Origin: Anaeromyxobacter sp.
GTDB taxonomy: Bacteria > Myxococcota > Myxococcia > Myxococcales > Anaeromyxobacteraceae
Assembly: GCA_016718565.1 (NCBI GenBank)
Contig: JADKCZ010000002.1
Coordinates: 1 to 64,000 of the forward strand
DNA length: 64,000 nucleotides
Reading direction: 5' to 3'
Made by a program: the position numbers and the translations under genes. Positions 1-8,267 of the stretch are shown piece by piece (within the stretch, counting starts at the first letter, position 1; the number at the start of each line of letters is the position of its first letter). The notes beneath the pieces are model-generated. The model was not told where the DNA came from and searched no databases. It saw only the letters and a list, made by a program, of their open reading frames with translations.

Positions 1-17
1 GTGCGGGCTGGGGGGCT

Positions 18-43
18 TGACTTTGTTCGGCGCACGAACAAAC
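18..43 (+). promoter_or_regulatory. palindromic operator-like site overlapping a -35-like box
   Basis: A perfect 8-bp inverted repeat (TTTGTTCG at 23-30, CGAACAAA at 36-43) is separated by 5 nt and overlaps a TTGACT hexamer at 18-23. It lies about 90 bp before the GH81 lipoprotein start. The size and symmetry suit a dimeric repressor of the TetR or MarR kind, but the regulator is not identified. No good -10 box is visible at the right spacing, so the promoter part is weak. Confidence 0.4.
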
Positions 44-129
44 TAGCGAGGCGCCCGGCGAGTTGTCAAGGTCGAGCGGCGCACCACCCGCCGTCGCGGC
101 GCGTCAGGCCAGGCGCCCTGGAGCACCAC

Positions 130-2214
130 ATGTCCCTCGGGCAGACCACCTGGCCCCTCGTCGCCGTGCTGGCCGCCCTGGCGGGCTGCGGCGGCGGTGG
201 CGGCGACGAGCCGCCTCGCACCTGCGGGGTCGCCTCTCCGCTGGACCTGGACACCCCGCTCTCGACCGCCCCGCCCCCGTACGCCGCCCGGGCCGGCCAG
301 CAGGCGCCCACGGCCCTGTGGGCCTCGGCCGCCGCCCCGCTGCCCACCAACGCCCCCTGGCAGAACCTGGTGCTCGGCGCCGGGGGCAACCGCGTCGACT
401 TCCTCCCCTACCAGGTGAGGGCCGAGCCGGTCTGGCTGGACGTGGCGGCCGCCGAGCCGGTGACCACCGCCACCCTGGTCTCGGTGCCGGACCGCAAGCA
501 GCTCATGCTGGGGGCGCTGGAGTTCGGCGGGGCCACCAGCCACGCCGTGACCGCCCACGACCTGCTCTCGGTGACGCTGCGGTACAGCGCCGCCGGCGGC
601 ACCATGACCGCGCCCCTGGTGGCCGGCATGCCCTACGTCACGGTGGACTACGCCGGGGCGCTGCGCCCCATGCTCCTGCCCGGCACCTTCACGTTCAGCA
701 GCGTCAACGGCGTCTCCTCGCCGGGCGCGGCCAGCGGCAGCCGCTTCGAGCTGGCGCTGAGCGACGGGAGCAGCTGGCTCCTCTACACCTCCGGCCCGGT
801 GACCTTCAACTGGACCCGCGGCAACCTGGTGGCCGCCGCCGCGTTCACCGGGACCCTGCGGGTGGCCAGCCTCCCGGCCGTGGCCGGGGCGGCCGCGGTG
901 CTGGACGCCCACGCCGGCGCGGTGGCGCGCGGCGGGGTGGTGGAGGCCGCCATCGACTGCGACGTGGCCACGCTGCGCTTCACCTGGGCCACCACCGGCG
1001 CCGGGCCGCTGCTGGTGGCGGCCTTGCCGCACCACCTGGCCCGGCTGGTGGCGCCCAGCACCACCGCCCTGGCCTACCGCACCATGAGCGGCACGCTCAC
1101 CGCGGTGTCGGGCAGCAGCTGGACCATGGCGCTGCCGCTCTCGACCATCACCTGGGGGGCGCCGCGCCCGCTGGCGCCGGCGCGGGTGCCGGCGGTGCGC
1201 GCCGCGCTGCTGGCCGAGGCGGGGTTCGTGCCCGACCCGGGCGTGGCCCGCGACACCTACTTCGGCGGCAAGCAGCTGGCCAAGCTGGGGAGGCTGGCCC
1301 TCATCGCCGACGAGCTGGGCGAGGTGGCCACCGCCGCCGCCCTGCGGGCGCGCCTGGCGCCGCTGGTGGCCGCCTGGCTCGACGGCACCGGCACGAACCC
1401 GTTCGTCCACGACACCACCTGGGGCGGCGTGGTCACCGCCGCGGCGCTGGCCAACCCCTCGGCGGAGTTCGGCCAGGGCCACTACAACGACCACCACTTC
1501 CACTTCGGCTACCTGCTCTACGCCGCCGCCGCCGTGGCCCGGGCCGACCCGGGCTTCGCCGCCGCCCACCGCCCCGGGCTGATGGCGCTGGTGCGCGACA
1601 TCGCCAACCCCAGCTCGGCCGATCCGAGCTTCCCCCGCTTCCGCCACATGGACTTCTTCCGCGGCCACTCCTGGGCCGGCGGCCTCACCGAGCACGCCGA
1701 CGGGCAGGACCAGGAGTCGAGCTCCGAGGCCGTCAACGCCTGGTACGCCATCCAGCTGCTGGGGGAGGCCAGCGGCGACGCCCGCCTGCGGGACCTGGGC
1801 CGGGTGCTGCTGGCCCTGGAGCTCGACGCCGCCCGCACCTACTGGCAGATCCCGGCGGCCAGCGCCGTCTACCAGGAGCCCTTCGCGCAGAACCGCTGCG
1901 TCGGCAGGCTCTTCCAGACCCAGGCCACCTTCGACACCTTCTTCGGCGCCGAGCCCTACAAGGTCTACGGGATCCAGCTCCTGCCGTTCACGCCGGTGAG
2001 CGAGGCGCTGGTCTCGCCCGCCTGGATCGCCGACGCCTGGCCGCGCATGGCGGCCGCCGCCGCCGGGGCGCCCCCGGGCTGGCGTGGCCTCCTCTCCATG
2101 GCCAACGCCACCGTCGACCCGGCCTCGGCCTGGGCCGAGGTGAACCAGCTGGCCGCCTGGGACGACGGGAACGGCCAGGCCAACACGCTCTGGTGGGTGG
2201 CCAGCCGGCCCTGA
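130..2214 (+). CDS. GH81 family endo-1,3-beta-glucanase, lipoprotein
   Basis: A 694-residue predicted glycoside hydrolase of family 81, which cleaves internal beta-1,3-glucan bonds as in fungal cell walls. The start at 130 has GGAG 6 nt upstream and gives a lipoprotein signal: hydrophobic residues 9-18 and lipobox LAGC with Cys20, followed by a Gly run. The family's two hallmark blocks are present: YNDHHFHFGY around Asp454, the proposed acid, and DQESSSE at 527-533, with the proposed catalytic glutamates. The reading frame stays open to the window start, but that part lacks a signal peptide and is rejected. The protein is probably anchored in the outer membrane or exposed at the surface, consistent with feeding on fungal glucan. 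The next gene follows after about 120 bp. Confidence 0.85.
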   Translation: MSLGQTTWPLVAVLAALAGCGGGGGDEPPRTCGVASPLDLDTPLSTAPPPYAARAGQQAPTALWASAAAPLPTNAPWQNLVLGAGGNRVDFLPYQVRAEPVWLDVAAAEPVTTATLVSVPDRKQLMLGALEFGGATSHAVTAHDLLSVTLRYSAAGGTMTAPLVAGMPYVTVDYAGALRPMLLPGTFTFSSVNGVSSPGAASGSRFELALSDGSSWLLYTSGPVTFNWTRGNLVAAAAFTGTLRVASLPAVAGAAAVLDAHAGAVARGGVVEAAIDCDVATLRFTWATTGAGPLLVAALPHHLARLVAPSTTALAYRTMSGTLTAVSGSSWTMALPLSTITWGAPRPLAPARVPAVRAALLAEAGFVPDPGVARDTYFGGKQLAKLGRLALIADELGEVATAAALRARLAPLVAAWLDGTGTNPFVHDTTWGGVVTAAALANPSAEFGQGHYNDHHFHFGYLLYAAAAVARADPGFAAAHRPGLMALVRDIANPSSADPSFPRFRHMDFFRGHSWAGGLTEHADGQDQESSSEAVNAWYAIQLLGEASGDARLRDLGRVLLALELDAARTYWQIPAASAVYQEPFAQNRCVGRLFQTQATFDTFFGAEPYKVYGIQLLPFTPVSEALVSPAWIADAWPRMAAAAAGAPPGWRGLLSMANATVDPASAWAEVNQLAAWDDGNGQANTLWWVASRP

Positions 2215-2336
2215 CGGTGACGCGGGGGCGGAGCGGCCCCCCCCCCGGCCACGCCGAGGCCTCGCGCGGGTTGCGGCCTTTCACCGCGCCGCCGCGGCTT
2301 CCGGGCGCGTGGCCGCGGCGGTACGACCGATCACAC

Positions 2337-3188
2337 ATGCTGGCCTTCCTGCTCCGCCTCTTCGACGCCATCTCCGAGCGCTTCGAGCGCCCCGCCACCC
2401 GGCGGGCCTTCGCCACGGTGGTGGCCTCGGCCTTCGTCTGCTCGGTGGCGGGCATCGAGCTGGCGCGGCAGGGCTGGCTGCCCGAGCGCCTGGCGGCGCT
2501 GGTCCCGCGCAACCACTTCCGCTCGGTGGACCTGGCCTTCTACCTGGTGCTGGCGTGGGAGGTGGCGGCGCTGGCCATCGGCCTGGCCGCCTCGGTGGCC
2601 AACGCCGCCGGCAAGCAGTTCGAGGTCTTCTCGCTCATCCTGCTGCGCCACGCCTTCGAGGCCTTCGGCAAGCTCGACGAGCCGATCTCCTGGGCGCAGG
2701 CCCAGACGGTGGTCCTGGAGATCGGCTGGTACGGCGCCGGGGCGCTGGCCCTCTTCGTCACGCTGGGCGCCTACTACGCGGCGCAGCGCCACCCGGCGCT
2801 CCCCGGCCGCGACGACGGCCGGGTCTCCTTCGTGGCGCTCAAGAAGCTGGTGGCCCTGACCCTGCTGGCCATCTACGCCGCGCTGGCGATCCGGGCCGCG
2901 CTGCAGGAGGACCCGCGCTTCTTCAGCAGCTTCTACACGGTGCTGGTGCTGGCCGACGTGTTCCTGGTGCTGGCGGCCCTGCGCCACTCCGGCGCCTACC
3001 ACCTCATCTTCCGCAACTCCGGGCTGGCGGCCTCCACGGTGGTGCTGCGGCTGGCGCTGACGGCGCCGCCCGCCTGGAGCGCCGCCCTGGGCGCCGCGGC
3101 CGGGCTCTTCGCCCTGGCGGTGACGCTGACGTGCAACCGCTTCGCCGGGGTGTTCGAGGCGACGGCGCCGCGCCACGGCGAGGGGTGA
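2337..3188 (+). CDS. polytopic membrane protein of unknown function
   Basis: A 283-residue hydrophobic protein with about six membrane segments, roughly at residues 20-40, 60-82, 118-138, 160-182, 188-210 and 225-262. Charged loops lie between them and a short cytosolic start precedes the first. I do not recognise the family. No catalytic motif, transporter signature or conserved Cys/His cluster is evident. ATG at 2337 is chosen because hydrophobic membrane-protein sequence begins directly after it; no strong Shine-Dalgarno is seen. It follows the GH81 lipoprotein on the same strand after about 120 bp, so co-expression is possible but not shown. Confidence 0.6.
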   Translation: MLAFLLRLFDAISERFERPATRRAFATVVASAFVCSVAGIELARQGWLPERLAALVPRNHFRSVDLAFYLVLAWEVAALAIGLAASVANAAGKQFEVFSLILLRHAFEAFGKLDEPISWAQAQTVVLEIGWYGAGALALFVTLGAYYAAQRHPALPGRDDGRVSFVALKKLVALTLLAIYAALAIRAALQEDPRFFSSFYTVLVLADVFLVLAALRHSGAYHLIFRNSGLAASTVVLRLALTAPPAWSAALGAAAGLFALAVTLTCNRFAGVFEATAPRHGEG

Positions 3189-3257
3189 GCGGGCGGCGCG
3201 CCGCGCAGGGGCGGCCGGGCCCGTCGCCCCGGGGAGCGGCGGCCCGCGCCGCGGGCC

Positions 3258-3704
3258 TCACGGCGTCACCGCGCCACCCGCCGCCAGCGTGAAGGCCAGG
3301 CCGGGCTCGGTGCCGATCCCCGGGGTGCCGACCACGTCGGTGAGGAGCACCCCGTTGGCGAGGACGCCTTGCGTCGCCGCGCCGGTCGGGCTCGAGGCGC
3401 AGGCGTTCGGATCGCTCACCCGGATCCGCAGGCGGCCGCCCACCGGTACGTCGTCGAAGGTGGCCACCCACTGGTTCCCCTCCGCCGTCATGGAGACCAG
3501 CTCGAACCCGAGCCAGCTCGGGTGGAGGTGGGTGGCGCCCACCTCCCCGACGCAGGCGGGGAACTGCGCTGCGACCGCCGGGTCGAGCGTGGTGGCGGCC
3601 TGGTAGACGAAGGTGACGGTCGCGGTCCCACCTGGCTCACCGCCCCCGCCGCAGGCCGCGGCGGAGATCGAGAGCCAGGCGACGAGGAGGGTGCGGAGGG
3701 TCAC
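3258..3704 (-). CDS. small lipoprotein, unknown function
   Basis: A 148-residue protein from a GTG start at 3704. It opens with a typical lipoprotein signal (residues 4-17 hydrophobic, Ala-rich lipobox, Cys18, then a GGGGE tether). The mature part looks beta-rich, resembling a small beta-sandwich with alternating hydrophobics and a sequence VPVGGRLRIRVSD near the middle. I do not recognise a family. It is convergent with the upstream membrane protein gene and divergent from tRNA-Arg. A longer N-terminal extension is open to 3770 but would bury the signal peptide. Confidence 0.6.
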   Translation of the reverse strand: MTLRTLLVAWLSISAAACGGGGEPGGTATVTFVYQAATTLDPAVAAQFPACVGEVGATHLHPSWLGFELVSMTAEGNQWVATFDDVPVGGRLRIRVSDPNACASSPTGAATQGVLANGVLLTDVVGTPGIGTEPGLAFTLAAGGAVTP

Positions 3705-4002
3705 GGTCCCGGCTCCCGCGGCGCGCTCCGTGGCCGCAGCACGGCTGCAGCGGGGTCCGTACCCGGCCACCGGCCAGGGCGCACGGCCTCCCTGGGGCGT
3801 GGAGGCGGCGCCCAGGACGGCACCGGCGCCCGGCGCCCCACCACGCGGCCCGCCGCCTACCGGCCGGGCCGATCAGGGGACCGGGCCAGCGCACCTCCGT
3901 CGAGGCCCGCGATATCCGCCGCGATCTCCGGCACGGGCGCGGCGTTTCTCCCTCCCTCCCACGGCAGGGCCCCGTGGTATACCGCCCGCCGTACCAGCGC
4001 CT
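3705..4002. other. intergenic region before tRNA-Arg
   Basis: About 300 bp between the divergent lipoprotein gene and tRNA-Arg. I see no credible protein here. A TATACC hexamer at 3978-3983 is the only AT-rich element close to the tRNA and may be its -10 box; no matching -35 box was found. Confidence 0.4.
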
Positions 4003-4076
4003 GGTTCCGTAGCTCAGCTGGATAGAGCACCGGTTTCCTAAACCGGGGGCCGTGGGTTCGAATCCCGCCGGGACCA
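4003..4076 (+). tRNA. tRNA-Arg (anticodon CCT)
   Basis: The 74-nt cloverleaf has acceptor arms GGTTCCG (4003-4009) and CGGGACC (4069-4075), a D-arm with AGCTCAG, and an anticodon stem CCGGT/ACCGG at 4030-4034 and 4042-4046. The loop TTCCTAA carries CCT at 4037-4039, and GGTTCGAATCC forms the T-arm. The discriminator base is A4076. CCA is not encoded. It reads AGG codons. Confidence 0.95.
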
Positions 4077-4111
4077 CTTTCGCCGCCGTGGGGGATGAGG
4101 GAGGGCAGGGG

Positions 4112-4429
4112 ATGGAGAAGCTGTCCACGCTGGCGCCAGGGCGCCTCTCCGGCCTGCTGGTGCAGGGGCTGCGAGGCCACCACCCGCTCTTCGACGCCGA
4201 CGCCATCCGCGAGGCGTTCGACGCCCCGGACGCCGACGCGCCGGTGGCCCGCGAGGACGCCAACGAGGTGGGGCAGGCGCTCCTCTCCATCTGCCGGGAC
4301 TCGCCGCGCCTGGCGCGCGGCGCCGTCGAGGCGCTGACCCCGAGCGCCCGCACCTCGCTCATCCGCCTCTACTTCCGCCTGCTCGACCGCGCCCACACCG
4401 AGAAGCGGGCCGCCGCGCCGACGCACTGA
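4112..4429 (+). CDS. small conserved-looking protein, unknown function
   Basis: A 105-residue soluble protein that starts at 4112 behind a purine-rich GGGAGGGCAGGGG ribosome-binding stretch. It is mostly helical with many Ala, Leu and Asp residues and has no signal peptide, membrane segment or metal-binding motif. It sits 35 nt after tRNA-Arg and 14 nt before the CCA-adding enzyme gene. That neighbour completes tRNA 3' ends, so a tRNA-related or merely co-transcribed role is possible, but no function can be assigned. Confidence 0.6.
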   Translation: MEKLSTLAPGRLSGLLVQGLRGHHPLFDADAIREAFDAPDADAPVAREDANEVGQALLSICRDSPRLARGAVEALTPSARTSLIRLYFRLLDRAHTEKRAAAPTH

Positions 4430-4443
4430 GGGGCACGGGGTCG

Positions 4444-5757
4444 ATGCCGCCGCCCGACGCCCTGCGCCAGCACGCCTACCCGCCCTCGGTCCTGGCGGTG
4501 CTGGAGACCCTGCGGCGGGCCGGCCACCGCTCCTACCTGGTGGGCGGCGCGGTGCGCGACCGGCTGCTGGGCCGCGGCCACCCGGACGCCGACTTCGACC
4601 TGGCCACGCCGGCCAGACCGCTCGAGGTGAAGGCGCTCTTCCCCAAGGTCATCGACACCGGCATCGCCCACGGCACGGTCACGGTGCTCACGCCGGACCG
4701 CCTGGCGGTGGAGGTGACCACCTACCGCGGCGAGGGCGCCTACCTCGACGGGCGCCGGCCCACCTCGGTGACCTTCCTCACCGACCTCACCGAGGACCTG
4801 GCCCGCCGCGACTTCACCATCAACGCCATGGCCTGGGACCCGCTCGACCAGGTGCTGGTGGACCCCTTCGGCGGCCAGGCCGACCTGGCGGCGCGCCTCA
4901 TCCGCGCGGTGGGCCGGGCCGAGGACCGCTTCGGCGAGGACGGCCTCAGGCCGCTGCGGGCGGTCCGCTTCGCCGCCCAGCTCGGCTTCGCCCTCCACCC
5001 GGACACCAGGGGCGCCATCCGCGGCGCGCTGCCGGTGGTCCGCAAGGTCTCGGCCGAGCGGGTCGGCGAGGAGCTGGGCCGCACCGTGGCGGCCCCGTTC
5101 GTCGAGGCCGCCCTGGTCCTGCTGGCGGAGACCGGGCTCCTGGCGGTGATCCTGCCGCCGCTGGCGGCGCTGCCGGCCGAGGCGCTGCGCCACGCCGGCG
5201 CGGTGGTGGCCGCGGTGGACCCCGCGGCTGGCGGCCCGGAGCGGCGCCTGGCCGCGCTGCTGCACCAGGCGCCGGAGGTGGAGGTCGAGCCGCTCCTGAC
5301 CGGGCTGCGGTTCCCTCGCCGGGTGGTGGAGGAGGCGGCGGCGCTGGCGGCGCGCCAGGCCTGCCTGCTGGATGGGCCGCCGGAGGATCCGCACGCCCCC
5401 GCGGCGGTGCGCCGCTGGCTGGCGGGCATGGGGCCGGCCCGGGCGCCGGCGCTGCTGGCCCTGCGCCTGGCCGAGGCGGCGGTGGCGCCGCCAGGGGATC
5501 GCCCCGCGGCGCTGGCGTCGGCCGAGGCGCACCGCGGCCGCGTGGCGGCGGCCCTGGCCTCGGGCGCGCCGCTCGGCACGGCCGCGCTGTCCCTCGACGG
5601 CCGGGCCCTCATGGGGCTGCTGGGCTGCCCGCCCGGGCCGCACGTCGGCGAAGGGCTGCGCGCCCTGCTGGACGAGGTGCTCGACGACCCGTCGCTCGAC
5701 ACGCCGGAGCGGCTGGCCGGGCTGGCCCGCGCCTGGTGGGCCAGGAGGACGCGGTGA
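4444..5757 (+). CDS. cca: CCA tRNA nucleotidyltransferase / poly(A) polymerase family
   Basis: A 437-residue class II nucleotidyltransferase. The head domain shows YLVGGAVRD at residues 31-39 and the metal-binding DxD pair (Asp50, Asp52) in DADFDLAT. It is followed by the RRDFTINAMAW block and the DPLRAVRFAAQLGF-like neck segment (here GLRPLRAVRF), all hallmarks of CCA-adding enzymes. This class adds or repairs the 3' CCA of tRNAs, which is needed here because the window's tRNA genes do not encode CCA. The C-terminal third is helical and Ala-rich and may contain a degenerate HD region. A separate CC- or A-adding or poly(A) polymerase role cannot be excluded by sequence reading alone. Confidence 0.88.
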   Translation: MPPPDALRQHAYPPSVLAVLETLRRAGHRSYLVGGAVRDRLLGRGHPDADFDLATPARPLEVKALFPKVIDTGIAHGTVTVLTPDRLAVEVTTYRGEGAYLDGRRPTSVTFLTDLTEDLARRDFTINAMAWDPLDQVLVDPFGGQADLAARLIRAVGRAEDRFGEDGLRPLRAVRFAAQLGFALHPDTRGAIRGALPVVRKVSAERVGEELGRTVAAPFVEAALVLLAETGLLAVILPPLAALPAEALRHAGAVVAAVDPAAGGPERRLAALLHQAPEVEVEPLLTGLRFPRRVVEEAAALAARQACLLDGPPEDPHAPAAVRRWLAGMGPARAPALLALRLAEAAVAPPGDRPAALASAEAHRGRVAAALASGAPLGTAALSLDGRALMGLLGCPPGPHVGEGLRALLDEVLDDPSLDTPERLAGLARAWWARRTR

Positions 5758-5777
5758 GCCCGCCGGCCTGGCCCGGT

Positions 5778-5783
5778 TATACT
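5778..5783 (+). promoter_or_regulatory. TATACT -10-like hexamer, near-leaderless start
   Basis: TATACT ends 6 nt before the ATG at 5790, with no Shine-Dalgarno between them. If it is a -10 box, transcription would begin at or beside the start codon. No convincing -35 box is visible. It is one of a recurrent set described in the findings. Confidence 0.4.
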
Positions 5784-5789
5784 GGCGGC

Positions 5790-6617
5790 ATGACGGAGCA
5801 GCCGGACGGGGGCGCGGAGTCACGGGAGCACGAGGAGCGCCTCCGGGCCCGGGCCGCCTTCATCCGCGACCTGGCGCACGAGGTCTCGACGCCCCTCACC
5901 CCGCTGGCCGGCTACCTCAAGATCCTCCAGACCGAGAAGCTCGGGCCCCTCTCGGCCCAGCAGCGGCGGGTCATGGAGACCATGGCGGTGTGCGTGGCGC
6001 GGCTCACCCGCATCGTCGAGAACCTGGGCGACTTCGCCAGCCTGGGCTCCGAGCGCGCGCCGCTCACGCCGGGGCCGGTCGATCCGGACCTGCTGGCCGA
6101 GCTGGTCATCGAGGAGCTGCGCCCCTTCATCAAGGACGCCCGGCTCAACGTGGTGCTGGCGCGCGCCGGTGGCGGGCCGGTGCTGGCCGACGCCCGCAAG
6201 CTCAAGCAGGCGCTCATGAACGTGGTGGGCAACGCCGTGAAGTTCTCCCCGCACGGCGCCGAGGTGCTGGTGGAGGTGTCCCGCGAGGGCGGGCGGCTCC
6301 GCTTCGCCGTCTACGACCAGGGGCCGGGCGTCGCGGCGGCGGAGGCCGCCGCCATCTTCGAGCCCTTCCACCACGCCCAGGTGCGGGCCAGCGACGAGGC
6401 GCGGCACCACCCGGGCTCCGGCCTGGGCCTGCCGGTGGCGCGCCGCATCGCCGAGGCCCACGGCGGCCGGGTCTGGCTGGAGAGCCCGCCGCGCACCCAG
6501 CCGCCGGTGGCCCTGCGCCACTTCGCCGGCTGCCGCTTCACCATCGAGATCCCGGACATCCGCCCGGACCAGGCGCCGCCGGCCGAGGCCGCCGCGCCGC
6601 CGGCCGGGCCGAGGTAG
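5790..6617 (+). CDS. soluble sensor histidine kinase
   Basis: A 275-residue cytosolic histidine kinase with no membrane segment. The phospho-acceptor box is FIRDLAHEVSTPL with His30. Dimerisation helices follow, then the ATPase domain with the N-box (NVVGNAVKFSPHG, about 148-160), the G1 box DQGPGV and the G2 box GSGLGLPVARRIAEAHGG. There is almost no sensor domain before His30, so it probably takes its signal from a partner or from ligand binding near the dimerisation helices. No response regulator is adjacent, so it is an orphan in this window. It follows cca after about 30 nt, and the TATACT box before it suggests a transcript of its own. Confidence 0.85.
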   Translation: MTEQPDGGAESREHEERLRARAAFIRDLAHEVSTPLTPLAGYLKILQTEKLGPLSAQQRRVMETMAVCVARLTRIVENLGDFASLGSERAPLTPGPVDPDLLAELVIEELRPFIKDARLNVVLARAGGGPVLADARKLKQALMNVVGNAVKFSPHGAEVLVEVSREGGRLRFAVYDQGPGVAAAEAAAIFEPFHHAQVRASDEARHHPGSGLGLPVARRIAEAHGGRVWLESPPRTQPPVALRHFAGCRFTIEIPDIRPDQAPPAEAAAPPAGPR

Positions 6618-6696
6618 CGCGCCGGCGGCCTCGAGGGGACCTCCCGCCCCCTCGGGACGCTTGCCCATCGCCCCCGCGCGGGCCTACACCTCGCGC

Positions 6697-8267
6697 ATGA
6701 TGCTCGCCGACGGCCGCGAGGTCCCCGACCTCCCCCTCGACCAGGCCGAGGTGGCGCGCTGCCGGGCGCTGGCCGACCAGGTCACCGCGCAGGTGCTCGG
6801 CTTCGTCGGCGGGCACACCACCGTGGCCATCGAGCGGACCGTGCTGCGGCTCTTCGGCCTGCACGACGCCGGCCCGCGCGGCATCCCGCACGTCAACCTG
6901 CTGGTGGACGAGCTGCACCGCCGCCGGCTGCTCGGGCGGGGCGCCGCCTGGTGGCTGGGCTGGGCCATGCGGCAGGGGGCCTCGGAGCCGCTGGCCATCG
7001 TGGAGCGCATCGCCTCGCTGCCGGAGGCGCCCCCTCCGTCGGCGCGGCGGACGACGCGGCCATCCGCGAGCTGCTGACCCGCGAGGCCCGCGCCGCCGTG
7101 GCCGAGCTGCGCCGCCGGGTGGCCGCCCGCGACGCCCTCAAGGCCGAGCTGGGCACCGGCCCCCGGCCGCACAAGTACCTCATCGTGGCCACCGGCAACA
7201 TCTGGGACGACGTGGAGCAGGCCCGGGCCGCCGCCCAGGCCGGCGCCGACGTCATCGCCGTCATCCGCTCCACCGCCCAGTCGCTGCTCGACTACGTGCC
7301 GCACGGCGCCACCACCGAGGGCTACGGCGGCACCTACGCCACCCAGGAGAACTTCCGCATCATGCGGGAGGCGCTGGACGCCGAGTCGCGGCGGCTGGGG
7401 CGCTACCTGCAGCTCACCAACTACTCCTCGGGCCTGGCCATGCCGGAGATCGCCTTCGCGGCGGCCTGGGAGCGGCTCGACATGCTGCTCAACGACGCCA
7501 TGTACGGGATCCTCTTCCGCGACATCAACATGAAGCGGACCCTGTGCGACCAGCACTTCTCGCGCCGCATCTGCGCGCTGGCGGGCATCGTCATCAACAC
7601 CGGCGAGGACAACTACATCACCACCGCCGACGCCGACGAGGCGGCCCACACGGTCATCGCCTCGCAGTTCGTCAACGAGTCCTTCGCCCACCGGGCCGGG
7701 CTGCCCGACCGGCTCATCGGCCTGGGCCACTCCTTCGAGATCGACCCGGCCCGCGAGGACACCATCCTGCGCGAGCTGGCCCAGGCGCTGCTGGTGCGCA
7801 CCCTCTTCCCGGACGCGCCCATCAAGTACATGCCGCCCACCAAGCACAAGCAGGGCGACATCTTCTTCAGCCACGCCTACGACGTCATGGCCGACGTGGT
7901 CGGGCAGGTGACCGGGCAGGGGATCCAGCTCCTCGGCATGATGACCGAGGCCATGCACAACCCCTTCCTGATGGACCGCTACGCGGCGCTCAAGGTGGCC
8001 GGCTACGTCGACCGGGCCTGGCGCTCCATGGGCGGCGAGCTCCGGCTCAAGCCGGGCGGCCGCATCGAGGCCCGCGCCCGGGAGACCCTGGCCAAGGCCC
8101 GGGCGCTCCTGGAGGAGGTGGCGGCCGACGGGCTGATGGTGGCCATCGGCAAGGCCCGCTTCGGGGACGTGGCGCGCACCCCGGAGGGCGGCAAGGGGCT
8201 CTCCGGCGTGGTGGCGCGTGACCCCGCCTACTTCAACCCCTTCCTCGACGCGCTGGAGGGGCGGTGA
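6697..8267 (+). CDS. kamD: D-lysine 5,6-aminomutase alpha subunit KamD, frameshifted as sequenced
   Basis: This is the large subunit of the adenosylcobalamin- and PLP-dependent enzyme that moves the terminal amino group of D-lysine or beta-lysine from C6 to C5. Codons run in one frame from 6697 to about 7030, ending in ASLPEAP. The family match then continues in another frame from about 7035 (SVGAADDAAIRELL) to the stop at 8265-8267. The switch falls at a run of five Cs at 7030-7034; one extra C would give a continuous protein of about 523 residues, close to the usual length near 516. Conserved stretches include GHTTVAIERTVLRLFG and LQLTNYSSGLAMPEIA. The rest of the operon is intact, so a sequencing error is as likely as real inactivation. 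ATG at 6700 is an alternative start. Confidence 0.85.

Noticed and set aside
43..1695. Long open frame on the minus strand opposite the GH81 gene
   Set aside because: It is a by-product of G/C-ending codons on the plus strand. The translation is a monotone His/Gly/Arg/Gln mix with no domain, while the plus strand encodes a recognisable enzyme.
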